A stretch of 64,000 nucleotides of DNA from Bacteroidales bacterium UBA5433 (GCA_002427525.1 DIRP01000004.1:25336-89335), one strand, 5' to 3'; positions 53,499 to 61,703 are shown, counted from the stretch's first letter. The notes: generated from the letters alone by a model not told the origin. Program-made: numbers and translations.

Positions 53499-54059
53499 CT
53501 ATTTAGCTCCTGCCGATTTCCCGGCTTTCCGGCGAATTTGTTCATCTACAAATTTAATACCCTTGCCTTTGTAGGGTTCGGGTGCGCGCAGCGAGCGAAT
53601 TTTGGCAGCAACTGTTCCCAACAGCTGTTTGTCATAACTCGTGAGCGTCAGGACCGGGTTGGCCCCTCTACGTACTACTTCAACAGAAGCCTTTATTTCA
53701 TCGGGCAACATAAAGTGGATCTCGTGCGAATAACCCAGACTAAATTCCAGGACTTGTCCTTTGGCCTCTACACGGTATCCTACACCCACCAGTTCCTGTT
53801 TGATAGTATACCCTTCAGAAACTCCAACCACCATGTTGTGAATCAGTGCACGGTACAACCCGTGCATAGACCGGTGCCTGGGCTGGTCTGTAGGACGTTC
53901 TAATGTAAGCTCGGTTCCCTCTATTTTTATTTTAATATCCGGATCCACTTTTTGTTCAAGCGTTCCCAGAGGGCCTTTCACCGTAACCAAATTGTGTGGG
54001 TCAACTTTAACGCTCACACCAACTGGCAGGTTTACAGGGAGTTTTCCTATTCGTGACAT
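53499..54059 (-). CDS. rplF: 50S ribosomal protein L6
   Basis: A 186-residue L6 with its two duplicated domains: [20 protein letters not shown] and the C-terminal signature [23 protein letters not shown]. It binds 23S rRNA near the factor-binding site. It is 13 bases after rpsH. Confidence 0.98.
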   Translation of the reverse strand: MSRIGKLPVNLPVGVSVKVDPHNLVTVKGPLGTLEQKVDPDIKIKIEGTELTLERPTDQPRHRSMHGLYRALIHNMVVGVSEGYTIKQELVGVGYRVEAKGQVLEFSLGYSHEIHFMLPDEIKASVEVVRRGANPVLTLTSYDKQLLGTVAAKIRSLRAPEPYKGKGIKFVDEQIRRKAGKSAGAK

Positions 54060-54072
54060 ATTGTTCAGTTAA

Positions 54073-54468
54073 TTAATATACATAACACATTACTTCACCC
54101 CCTACGTTCAGCGCTTTGGCCTCCTTGTCGGTGATGATGCCTTTGGATGTGGAAATAATTGCAACGCCCAAACCGTTCAATACGCGGGGCATTTTATCAA
54201 CCCTTGTATAACGGCGCAACCCGGGACTGGAAACACGGATCAATTTCTTGATTGCCGGTTGTTTTGTCTGGGGGTGGTACTTGAGAGCAATTTTAATGGT
54301 GTTTGAGGGCTTTCCTTCTTCAATCTTATAGCTTAAGATGTAACCCTTTTCATGTAAAATACGGGTGAGTTCCGCTTTTACTTTTGATGCGGGAATTTCA
54401 ACGACCTTATGTCCTGCTTGCACCGCATTACGAATCCTTGTCAGATAATCTGCTATTGGATCAGTCAT
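54073..54468 (-). CDS. rpsH: 30S ribosomal protein S8
   Basis: A 131-residue S8 from the ATG at 54468 (MTDPIADYLTRIRNAVQAGH); a TTG ten codons earlier is in frame but is unlikely. The C-terminal half has RYTRVDKMPRVLNGLGVAIISTSKG, the 16S-binding signature. In E. coli S8 represses the spc operon. Confidence 0.97.
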   Translation of the reverse strand: MTDPIADYLTRIRNAVQAGHKVVEIPASKVKAELTRILHEKGYILSYKIEEGKPSNTIKIALKYHPQTKQPAIKKLIRVSSPGLRRYTRVDKMPRVLNGLGVAIISTSKGIITDKEAKALNVGGEVMCYVY

Positions 54469-54556
54469 ATTAAAAGTTTTAAAATTTGTTTTCGGCAATA
54501 AATTGCCCGATATCCAATAAATACTATATGTTGCCGGCCCTTTGGCCGGTCTGTAA

Positions 54557-54826
54557 TTACCAGCTTGCCTTGCGTACGCCGGGTATCAGACCGTTGCTTG
54601 CCATTTCCCTGAACTGAATACGGGAAACGCCAAACTTCCGCATGTACCCCTTGGGCCTGCCCGTAATGGAGCAGCGATTATGCATACGTACTGGACTGGA
54701 GTTCCGGGGCAATTTTGCTAACCCCTCCCAATCACCGGCCTCTTTAAGAGCCTTCCTTTTTTCTGCATACTTGGCTACCATCCGGGCACGCTTCACTTCG
54801 CGTGCTTTCATTGATTCCTTTGCCAT
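54557..54826 (-). CDS. rpsN: 30S ribosomal protein S14
   Basis: An 89-residue, zinc-free S14 (no CxxC pairs): [24 protein letters not shown], then [19 protein letters not shown] and [25 protein letters not shown]. Its ATG directly follows the rplE stop. An 88-base gap to rpsH is slightly longer than elsewhere in the operon. Confidence 0.98.
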   Translation of the reverse strand: MAKESMKAREVKRARMVAKYAEKRKALKEAGDWEGLAKLPRNSSPVRMHNRCSITGRPKGYMRKFGVSRIQFREMASNGLIPGVRKASW

Positions 54827-55432
54827 CTATTGTACTTTTTTTATGTTTTTAAACGGTAATCCAAATTCCTTTAACAAGGCATAAGCTTCTTTATCTTCAT
54901 TTGTATTGGTTACAAAAGTAACTTCTACACCCATAATCTTAGAGATTTTATCAATATCAATCTCGGGAAAAATAATCTGCTCTTTAATACCCAGCGTATA
55001 GTTTCCACGCCCGTCAAACTTCTCGGCAATGCCTTTAAAGTCCCTGATACGGGGCAAGGCTATGGAAATAAGACGGTCCAGAAATTCATACATTTTGGCA
55101 CCGCGCAAGGTAACTTTCACACCAATGGGCATGCCCCTGCGAAGTTTAAAGTTAGAAACGTCCTTGGTTGACACCGTTTGCACCGCCTTTTGACCTGCTA
55201 TAAGCGTCAGCTCTTGTAGCGCCGTTTCTATCAGTTTCTTATCTGCAACAGCAGCTCCCACCCCTTCGTTCAACACAATTTTATCCAACCGGGGAACCTG
55301 CATAACAGACTTGTAACCAAACTCTTTCATCAAGTTGGGAACAATTTCTTCTTTGTATTTCTTTTGCAGAGATGGCATGTAACCTTTGGGTACTACAGAT
55401 GCCACTTTTTCATTTTTAACTGCTTTTGCCAT
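54827..55432 (-). CDS. rplE: 50S ribosomal protein L5
   Basis: A 201-residue L5 with 5S rRNA-binding features: [74 protein letters not shown]. The ATG at 55432 overlaps the rplX stop (TAATG), giving an N-terminal extension of 18 residues beyond the usual start ([11 protein letters not shown]). The end of rplX supplies an SD-like GGAG eight bases upstream, supporting the longer form. Confidence 0.95.
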   Translation of the reverse strand: MAKAVKNEKVASVVPKGYMPSLQKKYKEEIVPNLMKEFGYKSVMQVPRLDKIVLNEGVGAAVADKKLIETALQELTLIAGQKAVQTVSTKDVSNFKLRRGMPIGVKVTLRGAKMYEFLDRLISIALPRIRDFKGIAEKFDGRGNYTLGIKEQIIFPEIDIDKISKIMGVEVTFVTNTNEDKEAYALLKEFGLPFKNIKKVQ

Positions 55433-55755
55433 TATTTAATCTCCTCTCCCGATTTTTTTGCATAACGTACCAGTTTGCCCTTATCGTTTGGACGGCGTCC
55501 TATGCGTGTAGGGCCACCTTTAACGGGATCTACCACCTGCAAATTGGAAATATGAATGGCGGCTTCCATTTTGATAATACCGCCCTGAGGGTGTTTTGCA
55601 GAAGGCTTGGTGTGCTTGCTTATCAAATTCACGCCTTCAACAATAGCCCTTTGTTCTGCAGGTTTAACTTCCAGTACCCTTCCCGTTTTTCCTTTATCTT
55701 CCCCGGTATTAACAAATACCGTGTCTCCTTTTTTAATATGCAATTTTGTACTCAT
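55432..55755 (-). CDS. rplX: 50S ribosomal protein L24
   Basis: A 107-residue L24 from the ATG at 55755, fixed by a perfect SD; a GTG three codons earlier lies inside that SD. The KOW domain is at the N-terminus ([30 protein letters not shown]). L24 starts 50S assembly. The last codons (GEEIK) form an SD-like AGGAGA for rplE. Confidence 0.97.
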   Translation of the reverse strand: MSTKLHIKKGDTVFVNTGEDKGKTGRVLEVKPAEQRAIVEGVNLISKHTKPSAKHPQGGIIKMEAAIHISNLQVVDPVKGGPTRIGRRPNDKGKLVRYAKKSGEEIK

Positions 55756-55760
55756 ATTAT

Positions 55761-55768
55761 TCACCTCC
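55761..55768 (-). promoter_or_regulatory. Shine-Dalgarno sequence of rplX
   Basis: GGAGGTGA on the minus strand, eight bases from GGAGG to the ATG at 55755. It starts within the rplN stop codon TAG and shows that the GTG at 55764 is not the start. Confidence 0.8.
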
Positions 55769-56136
55769 TATAATACCTCCGGGGCAAGTGATACAATTTT
55801 CATATAACGACTCCTAAGTTCGCGGGCAACCGGACCAAAAATGCGCGTTCCGCGCAACTCACCGGCATTGTTCAACAGAACACAGGCGTTGTCATCAAAG
55901 CGTATATACGATCCGTCCGGACGACGGATTTCTTTTTTAGTTCTTACCACCACAGCTTTAGAAACGGTACCTTTCTTAGCGTCGCCCCCACCGGGAACAG
56001 CGCTTTTTACCGTGACTACTATGGTGTCTCCAATACCGGCATAACGGCGTTTTGTTCCGCCCAGAACGCGGATACAAAGAACCTCCTTTGCCCCGCTGTT
56101 GTCAGCCACTAATAAACGTGATTCTTGCTGTATCAT
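55768..56136 (-). CDS. rplN: 50S ribosomal protein L14
   Basis: A 122-residue L14: [27 protein letters not shown] at the start, then [28 protein letters not shown] and the end [21 protein letters not shown]. It forms intersubunit bridges. It is two bases after rpsQ. Confidence 0.98.
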   Translation of the reverse strand: MIQQESRLLVADNSGAKEVLCIRVLGGTKRRYAGIGDTIVVTVKSAVPGGGDAKKGTVSKAVVVRTKKEIRRPDGSYIRFDDNACVLLNNAGELRGTRIFGPVARELRSRYMKIVSLAPEVL

Positions 56137-56138
56137 GG

Positions 56139-56393
56139 CTACTTCGCTTTTTCAAGGATTTCAACTAAACGCCAGCATTTGGTTTTACTCAAAGGCCGGG
56201 TTTCCATAATGCGTACCGTATCACCCTCGCTGCATTCGTTGTTCTGATCATGAGCAACAAATTTGGTGGTTTTATTCACATACTTGCCGTAAACCGGGTG
56301 TTTGACTTTTCTTTTTACAGCAACTACTATGGATTTGTCCATTTTATTGCTGACCACAAGTCCTGTTCTTTCTTTTCTAAGATTTCTTTCCAT
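56139..56393 (-). CDS. rpsQ: 30S ribosomal protein S17
   Basis: An 84-residue OB-fold protein: [31 protein letters not shown], then [33 protein letters not shown]. It binds 16S rRNA. It follows rpmC by 12 bases. Confidence 0.98.
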   Translation of the reverse strand: MERNLRKERTGLVVSNKMDKSIVVAVKRKVKHPVYGKYVNKTTKFVAHDQNNECSEGDTVRIMETRPLSKTKCWRLVEILEKAK

Positions 56394-56405
56394 GAATCAT
56401 TAACA

Positions 56406-56606
56406 TTAAAGATTCTCTTTGGCCAGAGATTCACTTAAAATAGTAAGCATCCGTGCAATGGTGCGACGTGCTTTTCTGATTTGTGACAGATCATCTAACG
56501 GAGAGATGGCATGATTCATTTTAAGACGAAGCAAATTTACTTTTTCCGACTCAATACGATCGCTTAAATCTTTCACAGATAACTCGCGTATTTCAGGTGC
56601 TTTCAT
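56406..56606 (-). CDS. rpmC: 50S ribosomal protein L29
   Basis: A 66-residue two-helix protein: KAPEIRELSVKDLSDRIESEKVNLLRLK, then LDDLSQIRKARRTIARMLTIL. It lies at the tunnel exit. It follows rplP by 16 bases. Confidence 0.97.
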   Translation of the reverse strand: MKAPEIRELSVKDLSDRIESEKVNLLRLKMNHAISPLDDLSQIRKARRTIARMLTILSESLAKENL

Positions 56607-56622
56607 TGTTGTTAAACTAATT

Positions 56623-57042
56623 TTATTCTACATAATCTCTTCGTACCACAAACTTGGTAACGATAGGCAGTTTCTGGGCGCCCAGCCTAAGGGCTTCCTT
56701 AGCTACCTCATAGGGAACACCTTCTACCTCCAGCAAAAGTCTGCCGGGTGTTACGGGACAGACAAATCCTTCCGGAGCACCTTTCCCTTTACCCATACGT
56801 ACTTCAGCAGGTTTTTTAGTATAAGGCTTATCCGGGAATACGCGAATCCAAAGTTGTCCCTCACGTTTCATGTAACGGGTGACTGCCTGACGGGCGGCCT
56901 CTATTTGACGACCGGTCAGCCAGCAGGATTCCGTAGCCTTGATTCCGAATGACCCAAAGGCAAGCTGATTGCCTCGCTGAGCCATACCTTTCATGCGGCC
57001 TTTTTGCTGCCTTCTGAATTTGGTTTTTTTAGGTTGTAACAT
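56623..57042 (-). CDS. rplP: 50S ribosomal protein L16, first gene of the cluster here
   Basis: A 139-residue L16: [30 protein letters not shown], then [38 protein letters not shown] and the C-terminal [19 protein letters not shown] region. It binds near the A site of the 50S. Normally rpsC stands upstream; here the next gene is a dipeptidase, and rplP has its own promoters in a 187-base gap. A weak AGGA lies before the ATG. Confidence 0.98.
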   Translation of the reverse strand: MLQPKKTKFRRQQKGRMKGMAQRGNQLAFGSFGIKATESCWLTGRQIEAARQAVTRYMKREGQLWIRVFPDKPYTKKPAEVRMGKGKGAPEGFVCPVTPGRLLLEVEGVPYEVAKEALRLGAQKLPIVTKFVVRRDYVE

Positions 57043-57109
57043 TGTTTTTCCTAACGTTTAACGTAACGTAAATATGTATTGTTGCTTCGGTGCATAAGTA
57101 GGAAGGTTG

Positions 57110-57117
57110 CAAATGTA
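57110..57117 (-). promoter_or_regulatory. Second, weaker -7 element upstream of rplP
   Basis: TACATTTG on the minus strand, followed by CAACC as in the upstream promoter. No matching -33 TTTG is visible. It would give a leader of about 60 bases. Confidence 0.4.
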
Positions 57118-57169
57118 ACCCTCTGGCCCACAGTTTTTTAGAATGAACTCGCCCTAAAATTGCGGGTTG

Positions 57170-57200
57170 CAAAGATAGAACTTAATTTCTGATTTACAAA
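57170..57200 (-). promoter_or_regulatory. Consensus promoter of the rplP-rplQ operon
   Basis: A -33 TTTG (57200-57197), a 19-base spacer and a -7 TATCTTTG (57177-57170) on the minus strand, continuing CAACCC exactly as in the rpsF promoter. The leader to the rplP ATG would be about 120 bases. Confidence 0.85.
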
Positions 57201-57229
57201 AATTTATGAACAAAAGGGAGGGAAAAATG

Positions 57230-58288
57230 TTAGAAACTTCCTGCCTGTTGGCGGGCAATCTCCATTATGCGCAAAACATTACCACCCCATAATTTCCCAA
57301 TATCACGATCAGAATATCCCTCTTCCAGCAAGGCCCGTGTAATGGCCTTCATCTCTCCCATATTTGCCACCCCTATAATACCTCCTCCGCCATCAAAATC
57401 ACTCCCGATACCCACATGATCAATACCCACCAGTTCCACTACATAATTGATATGCTCTATCAGATGCGGTATACCAACCTGAGCTCTTGGCAAGGTGGAC
57501 AAAAAATACCGCCCTATAGAAATCTGAATCAGCCCGCCTTTTTCTGCTATCGCAACAATTTCCTTATCTGTCAGATTTCTGGGAATAGGCTTAAGGGCAT
57601 ACACCCCGGAATGGCTGGCCATAATGGGCGTACGGCTTGCTTCTACTGCTTGCAGGCAAGCTTTCCTGGAAGCATGCGACACATCTACTATAATACCCAA
57701 ACGATTCATCTCGGCAATAACCTCGTACCCAAAAGCAGACAAACCTCCATGTGTTTCCGTAGTATCGGTTACCGCATCTGCAACACAATTATCTCCATTA
57801 TGGGTAAGACCTATCATCCGTACCCCCAGGTTGTAATAATGCTCTACCAGGGAAATATCCTCTCCCAGGCAATAGGCATTTTCTATGGAAAGGAGCATGG
57901 CCGCCCTGCCTTGCGCCTTCAGATCTTTTACGTCTTGTGCCGTGTAAGCTATACCTCCCAGGTGTTTAAATTCAGTTGCATACCTGTGCAAAGCCAACAG
58001 CATGCTGTCAGCAAGAAATTTTGCATTTTCGTGCCCCTTTTCAGTACAAGGCCCCTGAGCCTGATAAGCTGCATAAAAAGCAGCATCCAGCCGCCCTTCT
58101 TTCATCAGCTCAAAAGAAACCTGACCTTTTTCAACGCTGGGTTCCAAATCAGGAAAAGCAAGCAGCATGGCAAAGTCATTATGTGTGTCTATGGACACAA
58201 TAGAATCGTGAAGTTGTTCTACCCTCATATCCAAGGAGTCGGGAAGAAAAACTTGTGACAGAATACAAATAAGGAAAAAGAGTTTCAT
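57230..58288 (-). CDS. Membrane dipeptidase-type zinc peptidase (M19)
   Basis: A 352-residue amidohydrolase-fold enzyme that cleaves dipeptides, including some with D-residues. A signal peptide is likely (MKLFFLICILSQVFLPDSL). Metal and catalytic residues are visible: VSIDTHNDFAM near residue 34, SIENAYCLG near 134 (bridging Glu), GLTHNGDN near 160, VDVSHASRKACL near 200, ASHSGVYAL near 224 and GSDFDGGGGI near 296. It is exported or periplasmic. It lies upstream of the ribosomal cluster on the same strand. Its -7 box is imperfect (TATATTTA) and abuts the ATG. Confidence 0.93.
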   Translation of the reverse strand: MKLFFLICILSQVFLPDSLDMRVEQLHDSIVSIDTHNDFAMLLAFPDLEPSVEKGQVSFELMKEGRLDAAFYAAYQAQGPCTEKGHENAKFLADSMLLALHRYATEFKHLGGIAYTAQDVKDLKAQGRAAMLLSIENAYCLGEDISLVEHYYNLGVRMIGLTHNGDNCVADAVTDTTETHGGLSAFGYEVIAEMNRLGIIVDVSHASRKACLQAVEASRTPIMASHSGVYALKPIPRNLTDKEIVAIAEKGGLIQISIGRYFLSTLPRAQVGIPHLIEHINYVVELVGIDHVGIGSDFDGGGGIIGVANMGEMKAITRALLEEGYSDRDIGKLWGGNVLRIMEIARQQAGSF

Positions 58289-58292
58289 CTTG

Positions 58293-58300
58293 TAAATATA
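58293..58300 (-). promoter_or_regulatory. Imperfect -7 element of the M19 dipeptidase gene
   Basis: TATATTTA on the minus strand (TAnnTTTG with A for G), four bases before the ATG. Same spacing as at tgt. Confidence 0.3.
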
Positions 58301-58320
58301 CCACTTAATCCCAATTTTAT

Positions 58321-58328
58321 TACTTTTG
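58321..58328 (+). promoter_or_regulatory. -7 promoter element of the DUF4294 gene
   Basis: TACTTTTG matches TAnnTTTG, 12 bases before the ATG at 58340, giving a leader of only a few bases. Confidence 0.5.
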
Positions 58329-58339
58329 TTACAAGAACA

Positions 58340-59017
58340 ATGAAAGCAAAACTGATATTTCCGGCTCTTTTTCTATTCCTGCTGGTTCCAACTGTGCTAT
58401 CTGCCCAGACTGTACCAACACAGGGCCATATCATGGGCTATGTTATCGAAGACGGAGACACCCTGTTTGTATCTTCCATACCCCCTTTGTACATCTTCAG
58501 CAGAGACAAAAAGAAAAAAGACAAAGAATGGAGGGAGTATTACCAGACAGTCCACAATTTTGCCCGGGCGTATCCTTACGCACTTCAGGCCAGGGAGCGG
58601 CTGGACAGAGCAGACAGTATTTTGAATACCCATTCGTTTTCAGTACGGGAGCGGGAGCGCTTCCTGGCAAAAACAGAACGGGAATTATTTGCCGAGTTTG
58701 AGGGCCCCCTGCGAAAACTGACTTTTTCCCAGGGACGTATCCTGCTCCAGCTCATTGACCGGGAGCTTGGTATGACGTCTTTTGGTATTGTTAAAAGTTA
58801 CCGAGGCGGGCTAACGGCCTCCTTCTGGCAGGGAGTAGCCCGTATTTTTGGAGCAGATATGAAACAGCCTTACGACAAATACGGCCAGGACAAACAGCTT
58901 GAAGAATTAGTCCGGATGTACCACGACGGACGCTTTTACTACTTGTACTTCTCTTTGTTCGGTCCCCCCAAAGACCCCAATATCTCCCCGTACGGGACCC
59001 GCGCCATCGCCAACTGA
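58340..59017 (+). CDS. DUF4294 exported protein
   Basis: A 225-residue protein with a signal peptide (LIFPALFLFLLVPTVLSAQ). The DUF4294 core follows: GYVIEDGDTLFVSSIPPLYIF near residue 34, YYQTVHNFARAYPYALQARERL near 67 and LRKLTFSQGRILLQLIDRELGMTSF near 122, ending with the family's YDKYGQDKQLEELVRM. Function is unknown; the family is confined to Bacteroidota as far as I know. The 3' end overlaps the convergent lpxH gene by 111 bases, so both C-termini are encoded by the same DNA. Confidence 0.86.
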   Translation: MKAKLIFPALFLFLLVPTVLSAQTVPTQGHIMGYVIEDGDTLFVSSIPPLYIFSRDKKKKDKEWREYYQTVHNFARAYPYALQARERLDRADSILNTHSFSVRERERFLAKTERELFAEFEGPLRKLTFSQGRILLQLIDRELGMTSFGIVKSYRGGLTASFWQGVARIFGADMKQPYDKYGQDKQLEELVRMYHDGRFYYLYFSLFGPPKDPNISPYGTRAIAN

Positions 59018-59713
59018 AAGCCAGTCTTCCAACACAATCAGCTCTCCGCCACCGGGCAGAGGCCAACGTGCAGAAGTATGCAAATGACCAACTATGCAAT
59101 AGTCTACAGGTTTATCAAAAGCAGCGGCATACCGGTAAACCGGTTCCTCTTCTCCCCTAAAAACATACCCGGCCCCTCCTTTTCCCCGGTTAAAAGCAGA
59201 CCATTTCCCGGCCAGGGCAAAAGCCCACCGCGGGTGCAGCCAACTGAAGGCTCTTTGCAACATCCGGCTATGAAACATATTGTGTAATATTCTGTTTTTA
59301 AAGGGATAGTGCCCCATCCTATGGCCGTGTCCCAACAGAAAATGCTTTCCGTCCAATTGCATGTACTGCGGGTTTCTATATACCTTAATGCCCAGCTCCT
59401 GTTCCAGGTAACCAAACGTCCACAGGTCGTGATTCCCCGGAAAAAAATGGACTGGAATTCCCCGGTCAACCACACGGGCCAAAGCCCCCAATACCCGCGT
59501 ATACCCCCTGGGTATCACATATTTGTATTCGTACCAAAAGTCAAAAATATCCCCCAGCAAAAACAATCCTGCCGTATCTGCTCCCAACCCCTCTAAAAAA
59601 GCAATAAAGTACTGCTCCCGTTCTTGCGGGTTACCGACCTTCAGCCCCAGATGCACATCAGCTACAAAATAATACGCGTTCAAACCATCTATTTTTAGAG
59701 AAATAACAGGCAT
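58907..59713 (-). CDS. lpxH: UDP-2,3-diacylglucosamine diphosphatase (LpxH)
   Basis: A 268-residue calcineurin-like phosphoesterase converting UDP-2,3-diacylglucosamine to lipid X in lipid A synthesis. Metal-binding motifs: YFVADVHLG near residue 15, LLGDIFDFWYE near 50, FPGNHDLWTFG near 91, LLGHGHRMG near 126 and IVGHLHTS near 207. The ATG at 59713 lies within the end of uppP; an upstream ATG at 59749 is less likely. The C-terminal residues (IGVFGGTEQREV) match the family's last strand, so the 111-base overlap with the DUF4294 gene appears real. Confidence 0.92.
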   Translation of the reverse strand: MPVISLKIDGLNAYYFVADVHLGLKVGNPQEREQYFIAFLEGLGADTAGLFLLGDIFDFWYEYKYVIPRGYTRVLGALARVVDRGIPVHFFPGNHDLWTFGYLEQELGIKVYRNPQYMQLDGKHFLLGHGHRMGHYPFKNRILHNMFHSRMLQRAFSWLHPRWAFALAGKWSAFNRGKGGAGYVFRGEEEPVYRYAAAFDKPVDYCIVGHLHTSARWPLPGGGELIVLEDWLSVGDGAGPVRGDIGVFGGTEQREVQVVKASVVVHPD

Positions 59714-60495
59714 GCTGTTCCCGCCAGCAGGCAGTATACTGCAAACCACGTAAGCCGTATTTTACGAACCAGGGCCAACATAAGTCTGCAGGCCAGCAAC
59801 CCCGTTACAAAAGCCGTAACAAAGCCAATAGCCATCGCCTGGAAAGACAACCCTGTGGCAGCCGGAGCAAATCCCCCTGCCAAAATTTCCAGAAAAGCTT
59901 CTCCCAGCACCGGTATCAAAACCATCAAAAAAGAAAAAGGAGCCACTTTGTCTTTTTCTACTCCCAGGGTCAGCCCGGTAGCAATGGTAGCCCCCGAGCG
60001 GGAAAGACCGGGCATCACAGCACAGGCCTGCGCCACACCTATTATAAATGCATCGGCATACCTGACCGGATGGGTTGTACCTGTTTTTTGCCTGCTTACG
60101 GAAAGCCACTGGGACAGACCCAAAAGCAAGGCTGTCAACAGCAGCATCCATCCCATAATACCCGTCCCCGTAGTAAAAAGTACTTCTACACGTTCTTTGA
60201 ACAGCAAGCCCACAACCAAAACCGGCAGGGCGGAAAACAAAATACGCAATGTAAGACCTGTTGCCGGGGTTTTACGAAAACGTACCGTATCGGCCACCAT
60301 CTCCCTTACCTGCTTTCTAAAAACCACTATAGTACTCAGGACCGTAGCAATATGCACTATGATTTCAAAAGAAGCGTCTTTCGATTCTATCCCAAAAAGC
60401 GATTTCACTATTACAAGATGGCCACTGCTGCTGACCGGCAAAAATTCAGTCAACCCCTGTACCAATCCAAGGATCAGGGCTTCAAGTCCGCTCAT
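59695..60495 (-). CDS. uppP: Undecaprenyl-diphosphate phosphatase
   Basis: A 266-residue BacA-type membrane phosphatase that recycles the undecaprenyl carrier for peptidoglycan and other surface polymers. Signature 1, GLVQGLTEFLPVSSSGHLVI, is at residues 10-29 and signature 2, MPGLSRSGATIATGLTLGV, near residue 160. About eight hydrophobic segments are visible. It overlaps the DUF3098 gene by 14 bases and lpxH by 19. Confidence 0.97.
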   Translation of the reverse strand: MSGLEALILGLVQGLTEFLPVSSSGHLVIVKSLFGIESKDASFEIIVHIATVLSTIVVFRKQVREMVADTVRFRKTPATGLTLRILFSALPVLVVGLLFKERVEVLFTTGTGIMGWMLLLTALLLGLSQWLSVSRQKTGTTHPVRYADAFIIGVAQACAVMPGLSRSGATIATGLTLGVEKDKVAPFSFLMVLIPVLGEAFLEILAGGFAPAATGLSFQAMAIGFVTAFVTGLLACRLMLALVRKIRLTWFAVYCLLAGTACLLFL

Positions 60496-60757
60496 TGTCT
60501 TTCTGCTTTTTTATATGCATAATGGCAACAATCGCATAGACAAAACCGCCACATACCAGTACCGGGGCAACGACCATCCTCCGGAAGTTAAAAAGCGTCT
60601 CTCCGGCAAACACTTCCGGATCTTTGGCACCTCCGCCTGCCATCAGGATAAAACCCAGGGCAACAACAGCCATAGCTGCAATCAGCAGCAGGACATTCCT
60701 CCGGGGCAAGGCAAATTTTCCTTCCGTTTCTTTATTGTTCTTGTTTTGTTTTTTCAT
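60482..60757 (-). CDS. DUF3098 small membrane protein
   Basis: A 91-residue protein from the ATG at 60757 (MKKQNKNNKETEGKFALPRR). Two hydrophobic helices: NVLLLIAAMAVVALGFILMAGG (about residues 21-42) and VVAPVLVCGGFVYAIVAIM (about 62-80), matching DUF3098. In Bacteroidota this gene lies between ftsX and uppP, as here. Its function is unknown. Confidence 0.88.
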   Translation of the reverse strand: MKKQNKNNKETEGKFALPRRNVLLLIAAMAVVALGFILMAGGGAKDPEVFAGETLFNFRRMVVAPVLVCGGFVYAIVAIMHIKKQKDNERT

Positions 60758-60762
60758 AGGTA

Positions 60763-61653
60763 TTAATAATAAAAGGCAGAAGTTTTCAGCTTCACCACAC
60801 GGTTGACAACAAAAAAAGTAGACAGCTGGCACAGCAAAACACCTGTTGCTATCATAGCTCCCAAAACCAGCAAAAATATTTCTTTTGAAATAAGCATCAA
60901 AATGCCGGGAAACTCACGCTGCAACAAATACAGCCCCCCCATAAGCAACAAAACAGCAAGCAATGCAGACAAAAATCCCTGCACCATAGCTTGTAGCATG
61001 AACGGTCTTCTTATAAACCGTTTGGTGGCCCCTACCAGCCTCATGGTATAGATAGTAAAACGTCTTGCATACACAGATAGTCTTATGGTATTGTGAATCA
61101 GTGCAAAAGAAATAATCAACAACACCAGGATAATGGCTCCCAGCACCATGCCAATATTCCGTAAATTCCTGTTAATAAGCGAAACAAGCGGAGCCTGGTA
61201 CGACACTTCTTCTACAAAAGGCAACCGCCTGAGCGTTTGTTCCAAACGTGCAATACTGTCATTATGCACATAAGCAGCACGCAGCTGCAACTCCACAGAA
61301 GCTGGCAGGGGATTGTATTCAAAAATATCCATAAAACCGGATCCAAGCAACTCTTCCATTTCACGCGCCCCCCTGTCCCGGGAAATAAAAGCAGCATCCC
61401 GTACAGCATCCCGTACGTATTCTGTTGCCAGCAGCTGTTTGACCAGCAACGTAGAATCCGTATCCTTTGTTTCTTTATTCAGGACAACTGCAACTCCCAG
61501 GTGCTCTTTAAAGTAATCGGAAACAGTCCGCGCATTAACAGCCAGCAGGCTGGTAATTCCAACCAAAAGCAACACCAGCGCTATACTTACCACAGATGAC
61601 AAGTAGGACTGTACAAGTTGTTGGTTAATAATACTTTTATCTTGCTGTACCAT
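60763..61653 (-). CDS. ftsX: Cell division protein FtsX-type permease
   Basis: A 296-residue protein from the ATG at 61653 (the TTG at 61668 lies in the promoter). It has one N-terminal helix (VVSIALVLLLVGITSLLAV), an extracytoplasmic domain (about residues 45-160; NTEYVRDAVRDAAFISRDRG-like region), and three C-terminal helices with the FtsX-domain core (LIHNTIRLSVYARRFTIYTMRLVGATKRFIRRPF near 205). FtsX with FtsE controls peptidoglycan hydrolases at the septum; ftsE is not in this window. Confidence 0.93.
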   Translation of the reverse strand: MVQQDKSIINQQLVQSYLSSVVSIALVLLLVGITSLLAVNARTVSDYFKEHLGVAVVLNKETKDTDSTLLVKQLLATEYVRDAVRDAAFISRDRGAREMEELLGSGFMDIFEYNPLPASVELQLRAAYVHNDSIARLEQTLRRLPFVEEVSYQAPLVSLINRNLRNIGMVLGAIILVLLIISFALIHNTIRLSVYARRFTIYTMRLVGATKRFIRRPFMLQAMVQGFLSALLAVLLLMGGLYLLQREFPGILMLISKEIFLLVLGAMIATGVLLCQLSTFFVVNRVVKLKTSAFYY

Positions 61654-61665
61654 GGTTGTGAAAGC

Positions 61666-61673
61666 CAAAGGTA
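61666..61673 (-). promoter_or_regulatory. -7 promoter element of the ftsX operon
   Basis: TACCTTTG on the minus strand matches TAnnTTTG, 13 bases before the ATG at 61653. Confidence 0.5.
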
Positions 61674-61695
61674 ATGAAAAGTCCAGGAATTTTGT

Positions 61696-61703
61696 TATCT
61701 TTG
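61696..61703 (+). promoter_or_regulatory. -7 promoter element of the starch synthase-domain gene
   Basis: TATCTTTG matches TAnnTTTG exactly, 28 bases before the ATG at 61731. Confidence 0.55.

Larger units (their letters stand above)
57043..57229. other. Leader/intergenic region upstream of rplP
   Basis: A 187-base region without a gene. It contains two minus-strand promoter boxes, each embedded in a GGTTGCAAA direct repeat on the plus strand. Near rplP, a cluster of ACGTT/AACGT motifs (57051-57070) forms partial palindromes. No rpsC remnant is recognisable. Confidence 0.6.

Noticed and set aside
57416..58258. Open frame of 280 codons opposite the M19 dipeptidase
   Set aside because: Shadow of the dipeptidase, which has a complete set of metal-binding motifs.
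58907..59713. Possible frameshift at the end of lpxH because of the long convergent overlap
   Set aside because: The C-terminal residues in the overlap align with the expected last strand of the family, so no frameshift is needed.
59855..60766. Open frame of 303 codons on the plus strand across uppP and the DUF3098 gene
   Set aside because: Runs antisense to two well-supported genes and crosses their boundary. Low-complexity composition and no domain.
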